Positions 23,785 through 34,606 of a DNA stretch of 64,000 bases are shown here, piece after piece. Both the position numbers and the translations under genes were made by a program. A model generated the notes under the pieces. It was given only the letters and a program-made list of their open reading frames with translations. It searched no databases and was not told where the DNA came from. The first letter of the stretch is position 1. The number at the start of each line of letters is the position of its first letter. This DNA comes from Cadophora sp. MPI-SDFR-AT-0126 (taxonomy: Eukaryota > Ascomycota > Leotiomycetes > Helotiales > Ploettnerulaceae), in NCBI GenBank assembly GCA_020747065.1, contig JAGMVK010000005.1:1736001-1800000 (forward strand). The letters are read 5' to 3'.

Positions 23785-25995
23785 ATGGTGGTCAGCAGAA
23801 CTTTACGTGCTACAGCATGCGCCGGCTGTCGATTGTCGATACTGCGAAGCTTCACTTCAATTGCAGGCCCTTCAATTCGACAGCCGCAACTCTCTGCTCG
23901 AGCATCACGATGTAGCAGCCGTTCAAGTCAACAATTGGCATTTTCCTCACGCCTGTTTTCTGATGGTCAAAAGTACGAAACCAACCGACATGACAGGGAC
24001 GAGGAGGGAGATGTGTTGGCAGAAGAAGTTCTGCTCGAGGATTCTGAAGTTTCCAAGGAAGCCGACAAGGAGGTCAAAGACCTTGAGAAAGGAGATGCAG
24101 CCACTGTTCCATGGTATCTACAAGTCGAATCTCCTCACAGGGTACCCAAACCATTATCAGAACGCCAGAGTCTGCCAGACCTACCGGATTTGCCTCCTCC
24201 CATCCTGCAACCATTACTTCAACAAATTTCAATCGACCTTGGTCTCGATGATCTCTCTTTACTGGACCTACGCAAGCTCGATCCTCCCCCAGCACTGGGA
24301 GCTAACTTACTGATGGTGCTCGGAACTGCTCGGAGCGAGAAGCATTTGCACGTATCTGCAGACCGGCTGTGTCGGTGGTTAAGGAGCAACTACAAACTTA
24401 GGCCTGACGCGGATGGTCTGTTAGGAAGGAATGAGCTTAAGCTGAAGCTGAAGAGGAAAGCAAAACGAGCGAAGCTCATGGGAAGCGCAAATGACGAGAA
24501 TGGGGACGATGGAGTGCGGACTGGATGGGTCTGTGTTGATATTGGTGTCGTTGATGGAGGCGAGGCTGCAACCACGAACAATGATCGTCAGGATAATTTC
24601 GTCGGGTTTGGACGAAGAACGGATGGAGTCCGGATTGTCGTACAGATGCTGACAGAGGAGAAAAGAGCGGAGATTGAATTGGAAAAGTTGTGGAGTGGTA
24701 TTCTCAAGCGAGGAGGGGAGCCAGAGACCGATCTGGTTGACTCAGAAACTCAGTCAGTGGCCGGTCAATCTGGCTTGCCTAGACCAACTGAACGATCAAG
24801 CCTTTCAACAATGCTTGGGCGTGGACAGACAAGAGAATTACACACCTCCACTCGTCGCATGTCATCAACCGCTTCTTCCGACAATCACCAGTTTCATATG
24901 AGAGTGATGGAAGAGTCATTGATGGATGCCATTGTGGATGGGACCTATGATAAAGCTGTGGATGTACTGCGCCAATCCATACCGTACGCAAAATTCTTGC
25001 AACAGGGCAAATGGAAGCTGTTTCTACTGAAAAGGTTGAGGACATATCTCGAACACGTGCCCCGAGAACGAGCCCTTGAGGAGTTGGGTATCTTCGATTC
25101 TAAAATTGTGACGACGCCTTATCTAACCTGCTTCAATGGACTCTTGTCCTCATTTCCAACGGAAGTCGAGGCTGACACCAGAATCTGGCTGGCCTGTTTT
25201 GCTCGAGACCTTGGACACGAAGAGTATACAAGGTCCAAGTTATTCGAAGTTTTCCAAGAACTGCAGAGCTACGGAGTCAAGATTAATCAAGTATCATACA
25301 AGCGGCTTCTCAAGGGAATTCTCGGTCCTGATAAGGGCAGAAAGTACCATGGTCCACAACGACCAGTCGCCGAAATGGCCATGACCATACTGCAGACAAT
25401 GCATGACCAAGGAGTCGATATTCTGAATGAAGATCTTCTCGTCTATATTCAACAGGTTGCTTCCCCACAACAGCCTGCTGAGGATGTACCACCAGGTTCG
25501 ATATACACCGATGCAAGCGATACTTTTGATCTTCCCAGCTTGCCAATGTCTCCCATACAAGAACGGCTCCATGCTCTCATCATGTCCCTCGAGCTACCAC
25601 CTTTCAAAGACGTGTCTCGTATGAGGCTGATGGACTTGTACGCACGTCTTGGTCACTGGAAGGAGTTCTTCGAGATATTCCGCATGGCGCCAAACCAGGG
25701 TCAGCTTCAATCGGCAAATGTTTACGCATTCATGTTTGGCTCTGTCGCACAAACAGGCTACCAGAAGTCTTGCATGGCTGTACTGCGGACATGGATACCA
25801 GATCTTGAGTCAGAGATGCCAGCAATTGAACTTGATGGGGAAGTTGGGGAAGCCGTGAGGGCATGCCTGCGGGTTGCGGATCCGTTCGTTGAACAAGATG
25901 CTCTTGACTCCTCAGAAACGCCGAGCGAATGGTTGTCTTTGTGGAAGCGGGTCAAATTGGGTAGAAGTCAGCAACACCAGTTCTTGTACGAGTAG
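23785..25995 (+). CDS. ATP25: ATPase synthesis protein 25, mitochondrial
   Basis: Intronless 736-residue protein. In yeast Atp25 is cleaved in the mitochondrion: the C-terminal M domain stabilises OLI1/ATP9 mRNA, and the N-terminal part, related to the RsfS ribosome-silencing family, promotes Atp9 ring assembly. The sequence opens with MVVSRTLRATACAGCR..., an Arg/Ser/Ala-rich presequence with almost no acidic residues. The RsfS-like segment appears at about residues 165-260 (ANLLMVLGTARSEKHLHVSAD, then a Lys/Arg-rich linker). The C-terminal half (from about residue 390) is helical, PPR-like and tryptophan-poor, as in the family. Length fits ascomycete orthologues. An alternative reading frame over the same region is shorter and featureless. 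Confidence 0.93.
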   Translation: MVVSRTLRATACAGCRLSILRSFTSIAGPSIRQPQLSARASRCSSRSSQQLAFSSRLFSDGQKYETNRHDRDEEGDVLAEEVLLEDSEVSKEADKEVKDLEKGDAATVPWYLQVESPHRVPKPLSERQSLPDLPDLPPPILQPLLQQISIDLGLDDLSLLDLRKLDPPPALGANLLMVLGTARSEKHLHVSADRLCRWLRSNYKLRPDADGLLGRNELKLKLKRKAKRAKLMGSANDENGDDGVRTGWVCVDIGVVDGGEAATTNNDRQDNFVGFGRRTDGVRIVVQMLTEEKRAEIELEKLWSGILKRGGEPETDLVDSETQSVAGQSGLPRPTERSSLSTMLGRGQTRELHTSTRRMSSTASSDNHQFHMRVMEESLMDAIVDGTYDKAVDVLRQSIPYAKFLQQGKWKLFLLKRLRTYLEHVPRERALEELGIFDSKIVTTPYLTCFNGLLSSFPTEVEADTRIWLACFARDLGHEEYTRSKLFEVFQELQSYGVKINQVSYKRLLKGILGPDKGRKYHGPQRPVAEMAMTILQTMHDQGVDILNEDLLVYIQQVASPQQPAEDVPPGSIYTDASDTFDLPSLPMSPIQERLHALIMSLELPPFKDVSRMRLMDLYARLGHWKEFFEIFRMAPNQGQLQSANVYAFMFGSVAQTGYQKSCMAVLRTWIPDLESEMPAIELDGEVGEAVRACLRVADPFVEQDALDSSETPSEWLSLWKRVKLGRSQQHQFLYE

Positions 25996-26391
25996 ATGTG
26001 TAACATAGCTAGATCTGGGGTATCGGAGATACCACCATGTAACCAACATCCACGTACAAAATGCTTCGCTATTCCTCGCCGCAACGGCTAATCATTTCAC
26101 TACCGTGTAGCCCTAGCTTGATGTAAACCACATCATATCCACACGTGTCTGCATTTCATGGCCAGGTGAAACATGTCTAAAAGATTGGTCTCAACGTGGT
26201 CGCGCTTGCACGATCCACCTGACAACAGCACCCAACCAAAACATATCGCCCCACGTCTTCAGAACTCGTTTCATCCCATCTCTTGTTTATATAATCCAGC
26301 ACCTTCCATCCCATGATACAATAGAAAAGAACAATTGCGTTCTTCATCCGATCACCTCAAGTTCTACAAACCGCATACCACATCCTCCAAA
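25996..26391 (+). promoter_or_regulatory. Promoter of the S1-type nuclease, with TATA box
   Basis: The 396-bp gap includes a TATATAA sequence at 26288-26294, about 100 bp upstream of the nuclease ATG, a position suited to a TATA box. The rest is the ATP25 3' region. Confidence 0.5.
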
Positions 26392-27483
26392 ATGAAAGGC
26401 ACACTTCTTACCCCTCTCGCAATTCTTTCCACTCTCCCTAACGTTCTCGCCTGGGGCACCTTGGGTCACACGACAGTTTGTTTTGTCGCGTCCAATTTCG
26501 TACAAACAGAGACTCGGAATTTCTTCCAAAATATCTTACATAATACATCTGATGCCTATTTAGCTGGAGTCGCGACCTGGGCTGACTCATTTCGGTACAC
26601 GGCTGCTGGGAGGTTCTCGGGGCCTTTCCATTTCATCGATGCGGAAGATAGCCCCCCTTCCAGCTGTGGAGTGAAATATGCACGGGACTGTGGAGAGCAG
26701 GGGGTATACAGCAGATCTTAAACTTTGGAAATGTTAGAGCTAATTTTTCTGAAGTGTGTGGTTGGGGCTATTCAGAATTATGTGAGCTCATTGATGGTGA
26801 GATGAGACTGGCAAGTAAATGGGCTGACTAGGTATTAGACAAGACAACTGCTAGACCCTGACTTGAATGGGGGACTGAGGAATATGGCTGCTAAAGTAAG
26901 TCTCTTAATTACGATATTGTTTCTGTTTGTTGACCTTGTATACAGTTTGTGGTTCATGTAAGTTCTTGGCCTGTTGTGTGGGCAGTACACTTCACTAACA
27001 ACCCGAACGCTCGTTGGTGATATCCACCAGCCACTTCACGTCGAGAACCTCCAAAAGGGCGGGAATGGTATTCAAGTACTCTTCAACGGAGCACACGTGA
27101 ATCTCCACCACGTATGGGATACCAGCATCGCAGAAAAGCTAGTCGGCGGCTACGGTCTTCCTCTCGCCCAAGAATGGGCCAAGAATCTCTCGCTTGCCAT
27201 CACGGAGAATGAATACAAATCTTTGGCCCCTTCATGGCTAGATGGTATCGATCTAGCTGATCCGGTTACTACTTCGTTGGCCTGGGCAGAGGAGACGAAC
27301 AAGTTTGTCTGTACGGCAGTCTTGCCGGCTGGAGCTGAGGGCGTGAAGGATATGGAGTTAAATGGGACATATTATGAGATCGCGGCGCCGATTGTTAAGA
27401 TGCAAGTTGCGAAGGCCGGGTACAGACTTGCGAAATGGTTGGATCTTATCGCGCAGGCACAGGTCAAGAAGCCTGAGTTGTGA
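26392..27483 (+). CDS. Secreted S1/P1-type nuclease
   Basis: Zinc-dependent single-strand nuclease / 3'-nucleotidase for extracellular nucleic-acid scavenging. Exons are 26392-26703, 26755-26781, 26839-26895, 26946-26957 and 27010-27483; 293 residues. A signal peptide (residues 1-20) ends VLA|WGTLGH, leaving the family's zinc-ligand Trp as mature residue 1 (W21, H26). Other ligands are visible: ATWADSF, PFHFID, HLVGDIHQPLH (H136, D140, H146) and HHVWDT. Three introns are ordinary GT-AG, but the intron before 27010 would have to end in ACG to keep the HxxxD zinc motif; the nearest upstream AG (26985) leaves a 28-nt intron and inserts eight residues that remove H136. The gene may therefore use an unusual acceptor or carry an acceptor mutation. 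Confidence 0.88.
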
Positions 27484-28573
27484 GAGTGGTGGTGAAATCT
27501 GTGACCATTTCGAGACTGTTTGCCTCGCTGGGAGAGTAAAGCCGCTATAACCGATGTAAATAGCATAACTTAGCCTAGCAATATCATTTTTATAAGATTC
27601 GCTCGATCAGCACAGTGCAATATATGATCTACTTTCCAACCTCCAGTGGGGGTCGTAATTGAGCTGCCATCTATCTGTGGCTACTTCAGTTTGTCTAGTC
27701 CTGCTTGCGGGATCAGAACTAAAGACATTTTGCAAGGATAATACTGACTCGCAGGACGCTCTAGGTATTCAATTTATACAATTGCAATTTCTCGAATGTC
27801 TTTTGCAGGAAAATAAATAAATTAAACGTAAAGTGTTTGTCTCGAGCTCCCATCCCATCAGCTCATTTCATCTCTCCTTCTTTATCGATAAGAAGACACT
27901 AACGATACCGGAGGAGCAAATGATTTAACCGAAGTTGCCCCTGCCACGCTCTTGGCATTGGACGAACTTTTGTCAACGGCAACGTCTTGAATAGTTTACC
28001 TATTTTGTTCGGACGAAACATTTCATTGTTGTCATTCGAAGGAACGCAACTCTATTAAGAAAATAGCAGATTACTTGTCACTTAAATGTTGATTAAACCT
28101 TGAATCACGGCAACTGATCCAAGATGTAGGCTTTATCTATTGCGCCATCCGCGCAACTGTGATGCATGCGGTCGGGGCTTGCTATCTCCGATTGAAATGG
28201 ATCGACGATTTCCTCAATTTTCACCCTATATCACCTGAGATCTTTTTATGTTTATATATTTTCATCTCGCATAAATTGACCAACGACAAGCGCTGTTAGG
28301 CGAATACCAGGATAGAACCTCAGACGGTGAGGGGAAACTCTGTCTGAGTGCCTCCGGCAATTCGATTTGCTCTCACCTCATCAGCCAGTAGTCAGCGACG
28401 GCTATCAGAGTTGGCTATCAGAGTTCAAGCTTTGCTTGCAGATGAGTCGATTGTGGCATGTCGTATATTTCGCTCGGAACTTTCCATTCTCTAGATGCAT
28501 ATTTGGTTGCACATTGCTGCTAGAAGTCTGACTCTTCCTTTTCCCGATCCCACTTTTCATATCAACCTCAAGG
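27484..28573. other. Intergenic, no gene seen
   Basis: About 1.1 kb, noticeably AT-rich at 27740-28100. It holds the nuclease 3' region and the promoter of the MFS gene, including a TTTATGTTTATATATTTTC stretch at 28244-28262. No ORF longer than 60 codons with support. Confidence 0.6.
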
Positions 28574-30559
28574 ATGGCGGGGCATGGGGAAAGCTCGACT
28601 AGCCAACAGAATGGCTTTGATGAACGAACTTCACTGCTCGCTGGGGCTGATGTGCGAGACTCAAATCATGGAACTATTTCATCGGACGAAACGCTTAGAG
28701 ACAATGACCCCTACGAGGAAGACATCGATCCGAACGAATTCGATAACCTCCTTTCAAGGTCCCAGTCGATCACCAGCGGTCTTGGGATCGAACCGGAATC
28801 CCAGGAAACGGCAATGCTTCGAGGTCCACGACGATACAGCACTGTAAGAAGGGGTTCTCGAGCTCCAAGCCATGTCAGTACTTTACGCCGAAAACAGTCA
28901 CATGCGAGCAGTCTTGCCAGCGCCCATGAAGCTATCAGAGAGGCTGAGGAATCAGAGGACGAAGGACCAAAGTCTCCGTTCCTCGCGGGTGTCAGTGTCT
29001 CGACTTTTTGGCTCATCTTTGGCGGAATTTTGACTGCCCAATTTGTGGCGTGCTTCGACTCGACGATCATGGTCTCCTCGCATCCCGTGATCACATCTTA
29101 CTTCCACAGCTCCAACAGTGCCTCGTGGTTATCGACCGCATTTCTGTTGACCTCAACGAGTTTCCAGCCCCTGTTTGGACGGTTGTCGGATACTATTGGG
29201 AGGAAGCCTCCATATATATTTAGTATGGCCTTGTTCTTACTTGCCACGATCTGGTGTGCCCTGGCCCAAAGCATGACCAGCTTCATTCTTGCGAGAGCTG
29301 TTTGTGGGCTGGGAGCTGGCGGTATGATGTCTATGGGAGCCATCATCATCAGTGACTTGGTACCCATCGAAATTCGCGGAGCATATCAGTCATATATCAA
29401 CATCATGTATGGCGCTGGTTCGGCATTAGGTGCAGCTACTGGTGGAGCTATTGCTGATAGTTTGGGTTGGAGATGGGAGTTCGGTGTCCAAGTGCCTCTT
29501 CTAACATCGGGAGTCTGTGTTGCCTATTCGACTGTCCCAAGAAAGCTTGGTCTGGCCGAGGGAGCAGAGAAGAGGACTGTCTGGGAGGCTATGAAAGTCT
29601 TCGACTACCAGGGCTCGATCCTCTTGACAACTTCCATCACATTCCTCATTCTTGGTATTAATCTAGGTGGAAACGTCTTCCCGTGGTCGCATCCTTTCGT
29701 GATAACTTCATTATCGATCTTTGCTGTATGCTTTCCCGCATTCATCTGGATCGAGTCTCGAGTCGCCCTTCCAATCATGCCTCTGGACTTACTCACGCAC
29801 TACCCTCGCGCTGGTCTTATATTATCCAACTTCCTTGGCGCCATCATCATGAATGCTGTCATGTTCAACATTCCTTTATATTTCCAAGCAGTCTTATTGG
29901 AGAGTGCCACTAGCTCCGGACTTCGACTCATCGTTCCATCTCTGGCAGCTTCGTCGATAGGTACTGCTACAGGCTTTCTGATTACATATACCAAGCGTCT
30001 GAAAATCTGGCTTGTGCTTGGTTGTGTATTTTTCCTAATTGGCACAGTAGCGCTATCATTCATGCATCGAGGCCTCGTAGATTGGGCTTACCTGCTCTTC
30101 CTTGTGCCACAGAGTATTGGTCAGGGGTTTGTGTTTCCGGCGACATTCATGGCAATTCTGGCTGTCTCCAAGCAGGCAGATCAGGCTGTGGTGACCTCCA
30201 CCTTGATTCTCTGGAGATCGATGGGATCAGTGTTAGGCGTGGCAACCGGAAGTTTAGTCTTGCAAAATGCGCTGTTGATTTACCTCGAGAAATTGGTGAT
30301 CGGACCGGATAAAGAGGATGTGAGTTAATTTCCCTCTACATCATTACTGTAGCGATGTTAACATGTTCCATAGGTCATTCAGCAAGTCCGGAAATCAGTG
30401 CGGGCTATCGCTGATCTCGAGCCCATGTATCGTGAACAAGTCATTGATGCATACGCAGCGTCCCTGAGAGCTACCTTCGTAATGTCAGCGGTCCTGTCAG
30501 TGGCAGCATTCTGCATGGTAGTCCCTCTCAAACTTCCCAGATTGGGCCAGAGAAAGTGA
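28574..30559 (+). CDS. MFS transporter, DHA2 type (Fnx1/Vba-like)
   Basis: Drug:H+ antiporter-2 type major facilitator with about 14 predicted membrane segments, resembling S. pombe Fnx1/Fnx2 and the vacuolar basic amino-acid (Vba) transporters. Exons are 28574-30319 and 30374-30559, joined over a 54-nt intron, giving 643 residues. Residues 1-138 are a hydrophilic Ser/Glu-rich N-terminus with an ERTSLL dileucine-type motif near residue 17, in keeping with vacuolar sorting. Motif A is GRLSDTIGRKP; motif C appears as GAGSALGAATGGAIAD. The second exon supplies the last membrane segment and a basic tail. The substrate could be basic amino acids or drugs; sequence alone does not decide. Confidence 0.9.
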
Positions 30560-32434
30560 GCTGGTGTAGGGATATGGTTTGGGTGGGTTTGAAGATACAA
30601 ATTGTAAGCATGGGCAGCGTGGGAATTTCTTGCATTTGGGAGGTGTTTTGATTTGACACATTGGTGAAGTTGAAAAGCATATTTTCAAATTTAGCATTTA
30701 ATGTAATTTGGTTCATGGTTTATAGCACGTTTCATCCTCTCCATTGCCTGGTCTGAGTGCTACATTCATGGAACCTGAATTTTTTGATCTACAGTAGTTG
30801 TGCTCGCTGCTCAAGGCTCAAACAGAGCTCTCACGTTCACTAAGCGAACCTCGAGGAGCAACGAAGATTTCGCGGATTTTAGAATTGCATTGCTTCAGTC
30901 TGATCTCACAGTTTTTCTTGAATCTCTTCACTGTTGAGGCAGAGATTTACCTCCCCAGAGATGACAGGTTTTCGATTTCGCTTCTCTCAGATAGAAACGA
31001 AACGCTCGCGGGCAAGGACACCAATTTGCTCTTTTCACATCTGCTCCACCAAAATGATCTTCTCCTTCACCAATAATCGTCGTCATTGTCAACATCTATC
31101 AAGACACTCCGTGTACCAAGGGTGTAGCTTCACCGACTTCTTTCACGGCATCGCATCATCTATCAAACACTAGCAGAGCAGCCCCCCAGCAGATCCACCT
31201 GATTCTGAACTTATTGTTGCCATTACTGACACTTCCAGTACGGCGCGTACAAAAAGGAAGAAGATCTCAAGCAGCCACCAAGAGAGGTCGATCAGCCAAT
31301 CAAAAAGGTCAAGTAACCAGAACTCAGGTCAAGGTTCCATTGTCATTATCTGAGACTTTCGCATGAGGTACTGAATTCACAGTCCTCGCGGATTCGAGTC
31401 AAGGATAAATATACCTTCCAGAAAGCTTCTACTTGATTGTGAAGACTACTTGCTGACCGCCGAATGTAACAAATGCCACAGGCGACATTGGGGACCCTCG
31501 ATTTATCACCTAGTCCAGCTTGCCTACCCAAAGAAGGGCAAAAGTCCAACATGGCCCCTGACCTGAGTATACCCAGAGTTAAACAATATTCCCGAATCCA
31601 GCTGCAAATTCACATTATTTCTTTGATGCGCCTGTCGCAAGCCAGTAAACCGTACAGATATTGATAAATAATCAACTCAGGGCGGAGTTCATCAAGATAA
31701 CTGATGCAAGGACCTTAAATGGGACCAGGTGTAAATATAAGAAACAACACGTGACGTCCTTCCTCGGCTGAAAAAGGGGGCGGGGTATTTTCCCTCCCAA
31801 GCGAGAAGGGGTTGGAATCAATAAATGAACTGGCTTGTTTCGCAAGCACAGATAAATACAAGCAGAAATATATTGAAGGGTAAGTACAAGTCACAGTTTC
31901 AGACAGTACAGTACATACGATTCGTGATCACGATTCTCCCATTTCATCTCAAATCCATCATGTTATGGACGGACGTGCTATGCTACCCAACCGAGTTCTT
32001 TAGCCGTCCTATTCCCCGTCACGATGCAACCGAACGCCATAGATTCGACTGGAAAAGCCCTCTTATATATACCTGTATTTCCTCACCTCATCCGTCCATA
32101 AGAATGATATGATACCATTATCGATCATGCCGTAAACAATATAGCAAAACACCATTCCATGCAATGCAAGACCGGGTCCGTAGACGCGCCAGTCGTTCCA
32201 GCCTTCCAAACATGCAGCCGTTAGAGAACCCGCTTAAAAAAGGACATAGAAAATCAGGAATCATAAAGCTCGATCCAACCATGAAAGGTCGAGAGCCCGA
32301 ACTCCGGTACCAGAACGCCACCCTTGTGCATCAATCCGCCCATCCTCCGCGGCCAAATTCCGGCCTATTTATACTCCTTTACCGGTGCCGGATGCCGTGC
32401 ACTGTTCTATGCGCAATCCCTCTATACCCGTCGT
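30560..32434. other. Intergenic between convergent genes, no gene seen
   Basis: About 1.9 kb between the 3' ends of the MFS gene and the GPCR gene. Several frames of 60-95 codons exist but none has motifs, plausible splice partners or a good start context. A CACGTGACGT sequence lies near 31748-31757 and a G-rich run near 31775; with two convergent genes there is no obvious promoter for them to serve. Confidence 0.55.
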
Positions 32435-34606
32435 TTATATACGTTTCTCGTCCATCTCTTTCTGGCTATCTTTCGCAGCTGCTTCCTCGATCGGCGATTC
32501 CAAATCCGGTATATCAGAACTCGCATTCGCACTGTCATCCATCTCCTCCGGCGCCTTCTCATCGTCCTCATACTTCGAGGCTTTGGTATCCGTTCCTTTA
32601 AGCGTATTCCCACCATTCGAAAACGCCTCCTCATTAAACACAATCCCACCCTCCCCTCGCTCCAACTCCATCGGATTCGCCTCCTCGTGAACAGGACTCA
32701 TCGTTCCATCCATACCGACACCCTCCCACCACTCCGCTCTCCTAGCACCAGGCTCTCTATGTCCGGGGTGATTAGAACCCGCTTGATTCCTCCGCTGCAG
32801 GATCTCCTCGTCCCGACGACGATATGCAGCTCGCGCTTCGCGAACCATCTCCTCCCGTGTCTTGCCTGGTCCTTGCACGATCCTCCGCTTGCGATATCCG
32901 CTCCAGTCAGCCCAGAACTTAAGACTTACCCAGAACCCACCGTTGGTACCGGGAATGTGCCGCCAGGGTTTCTCGCGTGTGGAGAAGAGCCAGGCATCAA
33001 CGGCGGCTTGCATGCAGATGGAAACAGTGGTGAAGCAGGTTAGGACGAAAGGGGGATCGATGGCGAACTTGTCAGAGTATTGCATACCGTGCGAGACGAA
33101 AGGAAGGATCCACATTCCGATGTAGACGAGGGGGTAAATGAACAGGAAGCGGAGTTGGCGACGGATCTTGTCGCGGGTGCGGTCCATTTCGGCGTCGGCC
33201 ATTGATTGGCCTTGGGTATTGGTGAGCTGGAGCTGGGAGATGGGTGTTGATGAATCTGATTGGCCAGGATGTTTGCGGAGGACGGTGAAGATGTCGACGA
33301 CAGAGTGCTTAGTGGTTGTGTCGCCGCTTGTATTGTGGGGTGAGAATCGACTGACGAAACCGTCTCTCCATGATGATGCTCTTGACGGCAGTTCGGACAT
33401 TGACTCACTCCGAGGTGAGATCGCTGCTGGAACTGTCGGTGGAAGAGGATGAGGTGTTGAAGGGCCATCGAAGGAGTCTTCTTCAAATGAGCCTTCTGAG
33501 GGAGGTGTTGGAGAGGAATTGTCTGGTGCAGAAAAGCTCTGCCACATAAATCGATGAGCTCCGGTTGTCCTTATTGATGGCCGTTGCTGCGGGTTGTACG
33601 AATCAACTGTGGAGACCGATTGCTTTCTGCCCGCTTGCTCTGTCATGGTATCCTGTCTGGGATCCGGGATCAGGCCATGGCAGGCTAGTGTTGGCGTAGA
33701 TGGGACAGTTGGCCTATGATTTCGTCTCTTGGCTGGTCGTTCCGCTGATCCCATTGACTCATCAGTCCTCTCTGAATTGTCTTTCGCCAGCTTGTTGAAT
33801 CCCTGAAACTTGAATCGTACGTAGTAATATATCGATACATATATAACCAGAATAAAAATGAAAATCACATATCGAGGTATCCAGTCCAGAGCTAGCCGAT
33901 ACCAGAAAGGTCGTACAGGGAGGTAGCAATATGTTCCCTCCGAGACATATGCATGACGACCATTTATAAAAGCAAGACTTGCCATCAAGAACGGAAATAT
34001 AACCCATAATAGGTATGCAAGCTTTCGATACGAATATAGACCTCCTTCGCCACGAGAGGATCGTGGTCTGAATATGTATAATGCGCTGTGGACTGCAATC
34101 ATGAGAACAGAGAAATCTATGCCGAAATTAGCGAAGAGCGACCAACGTGTCACAAGATCTTGTGCTTACCTGACGCTTCAATGCCCAATGCAATCATGAA
34201 CCCATTGACTTGGCAGAATGTTGAGGTATCTTCAACTGGACCGCGTGTGAAAACAACAATAGGATATATCATGAACCAAAGGGCTTTGAACATGTCACTC
34301 TGAATCAATAACATGATCAGGCTAGAGTTTGTTAGCGGTTGAGTTCCAAAGTGAGTACTAGGGGGCTCACTCGTGTCTGAAGCTCCTCCGCATTTTCAAG
34401 AACCAGTAAAAAGTCAACACCGAAGAAGCAACACTGATCGCAGAGAACGTCAAAGCCAGAATCTGCAGCGTATTCTTCTGTCCGTCCGATAACGAAGGCG
34501 CCGAACTCGTTTTGTTGCCATTACTGCCGCCCAGCCCTCGCGACTCGAGATGTATGCTTGCCCTAACTATAGCATCTGCAAACAGACCAGACGAGAGGGG
34601 AGCCAT
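32435..34606 (-). CDS. Gpr1/Git3-class nutrient-sensing G protein-coupled receptor
   Basis: Seven-transmembrane receptor of the fungal carbon/amino-acid-sensing class (S. cerevisiae Gpr1, S. pombe Git3, N. crassa GPR-4), which signals through G-alpha to the cAMP-PKA pathway at the plasma membrane. Exons are 34606-34371, 34321-34170 and 34116-32435; 689 residues. TM1 is in exon 1, TM2 (LIMLLIQSDMFKALWF) in exon 2, TM3 spans the exon 2/3 junction (GIEAS|DFSVLMIAVHS), TM4-5 follow, then a roughly 200-residue Ser/Pro-rich third cytoplasmic loop, then the Gpr1 C-terminal signature IRRQLRFLFIYPLVYIGMW and TM7. The tail is long and acidic. Family assignment is strong; the ligand is unknown. Confidence 0.93.
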
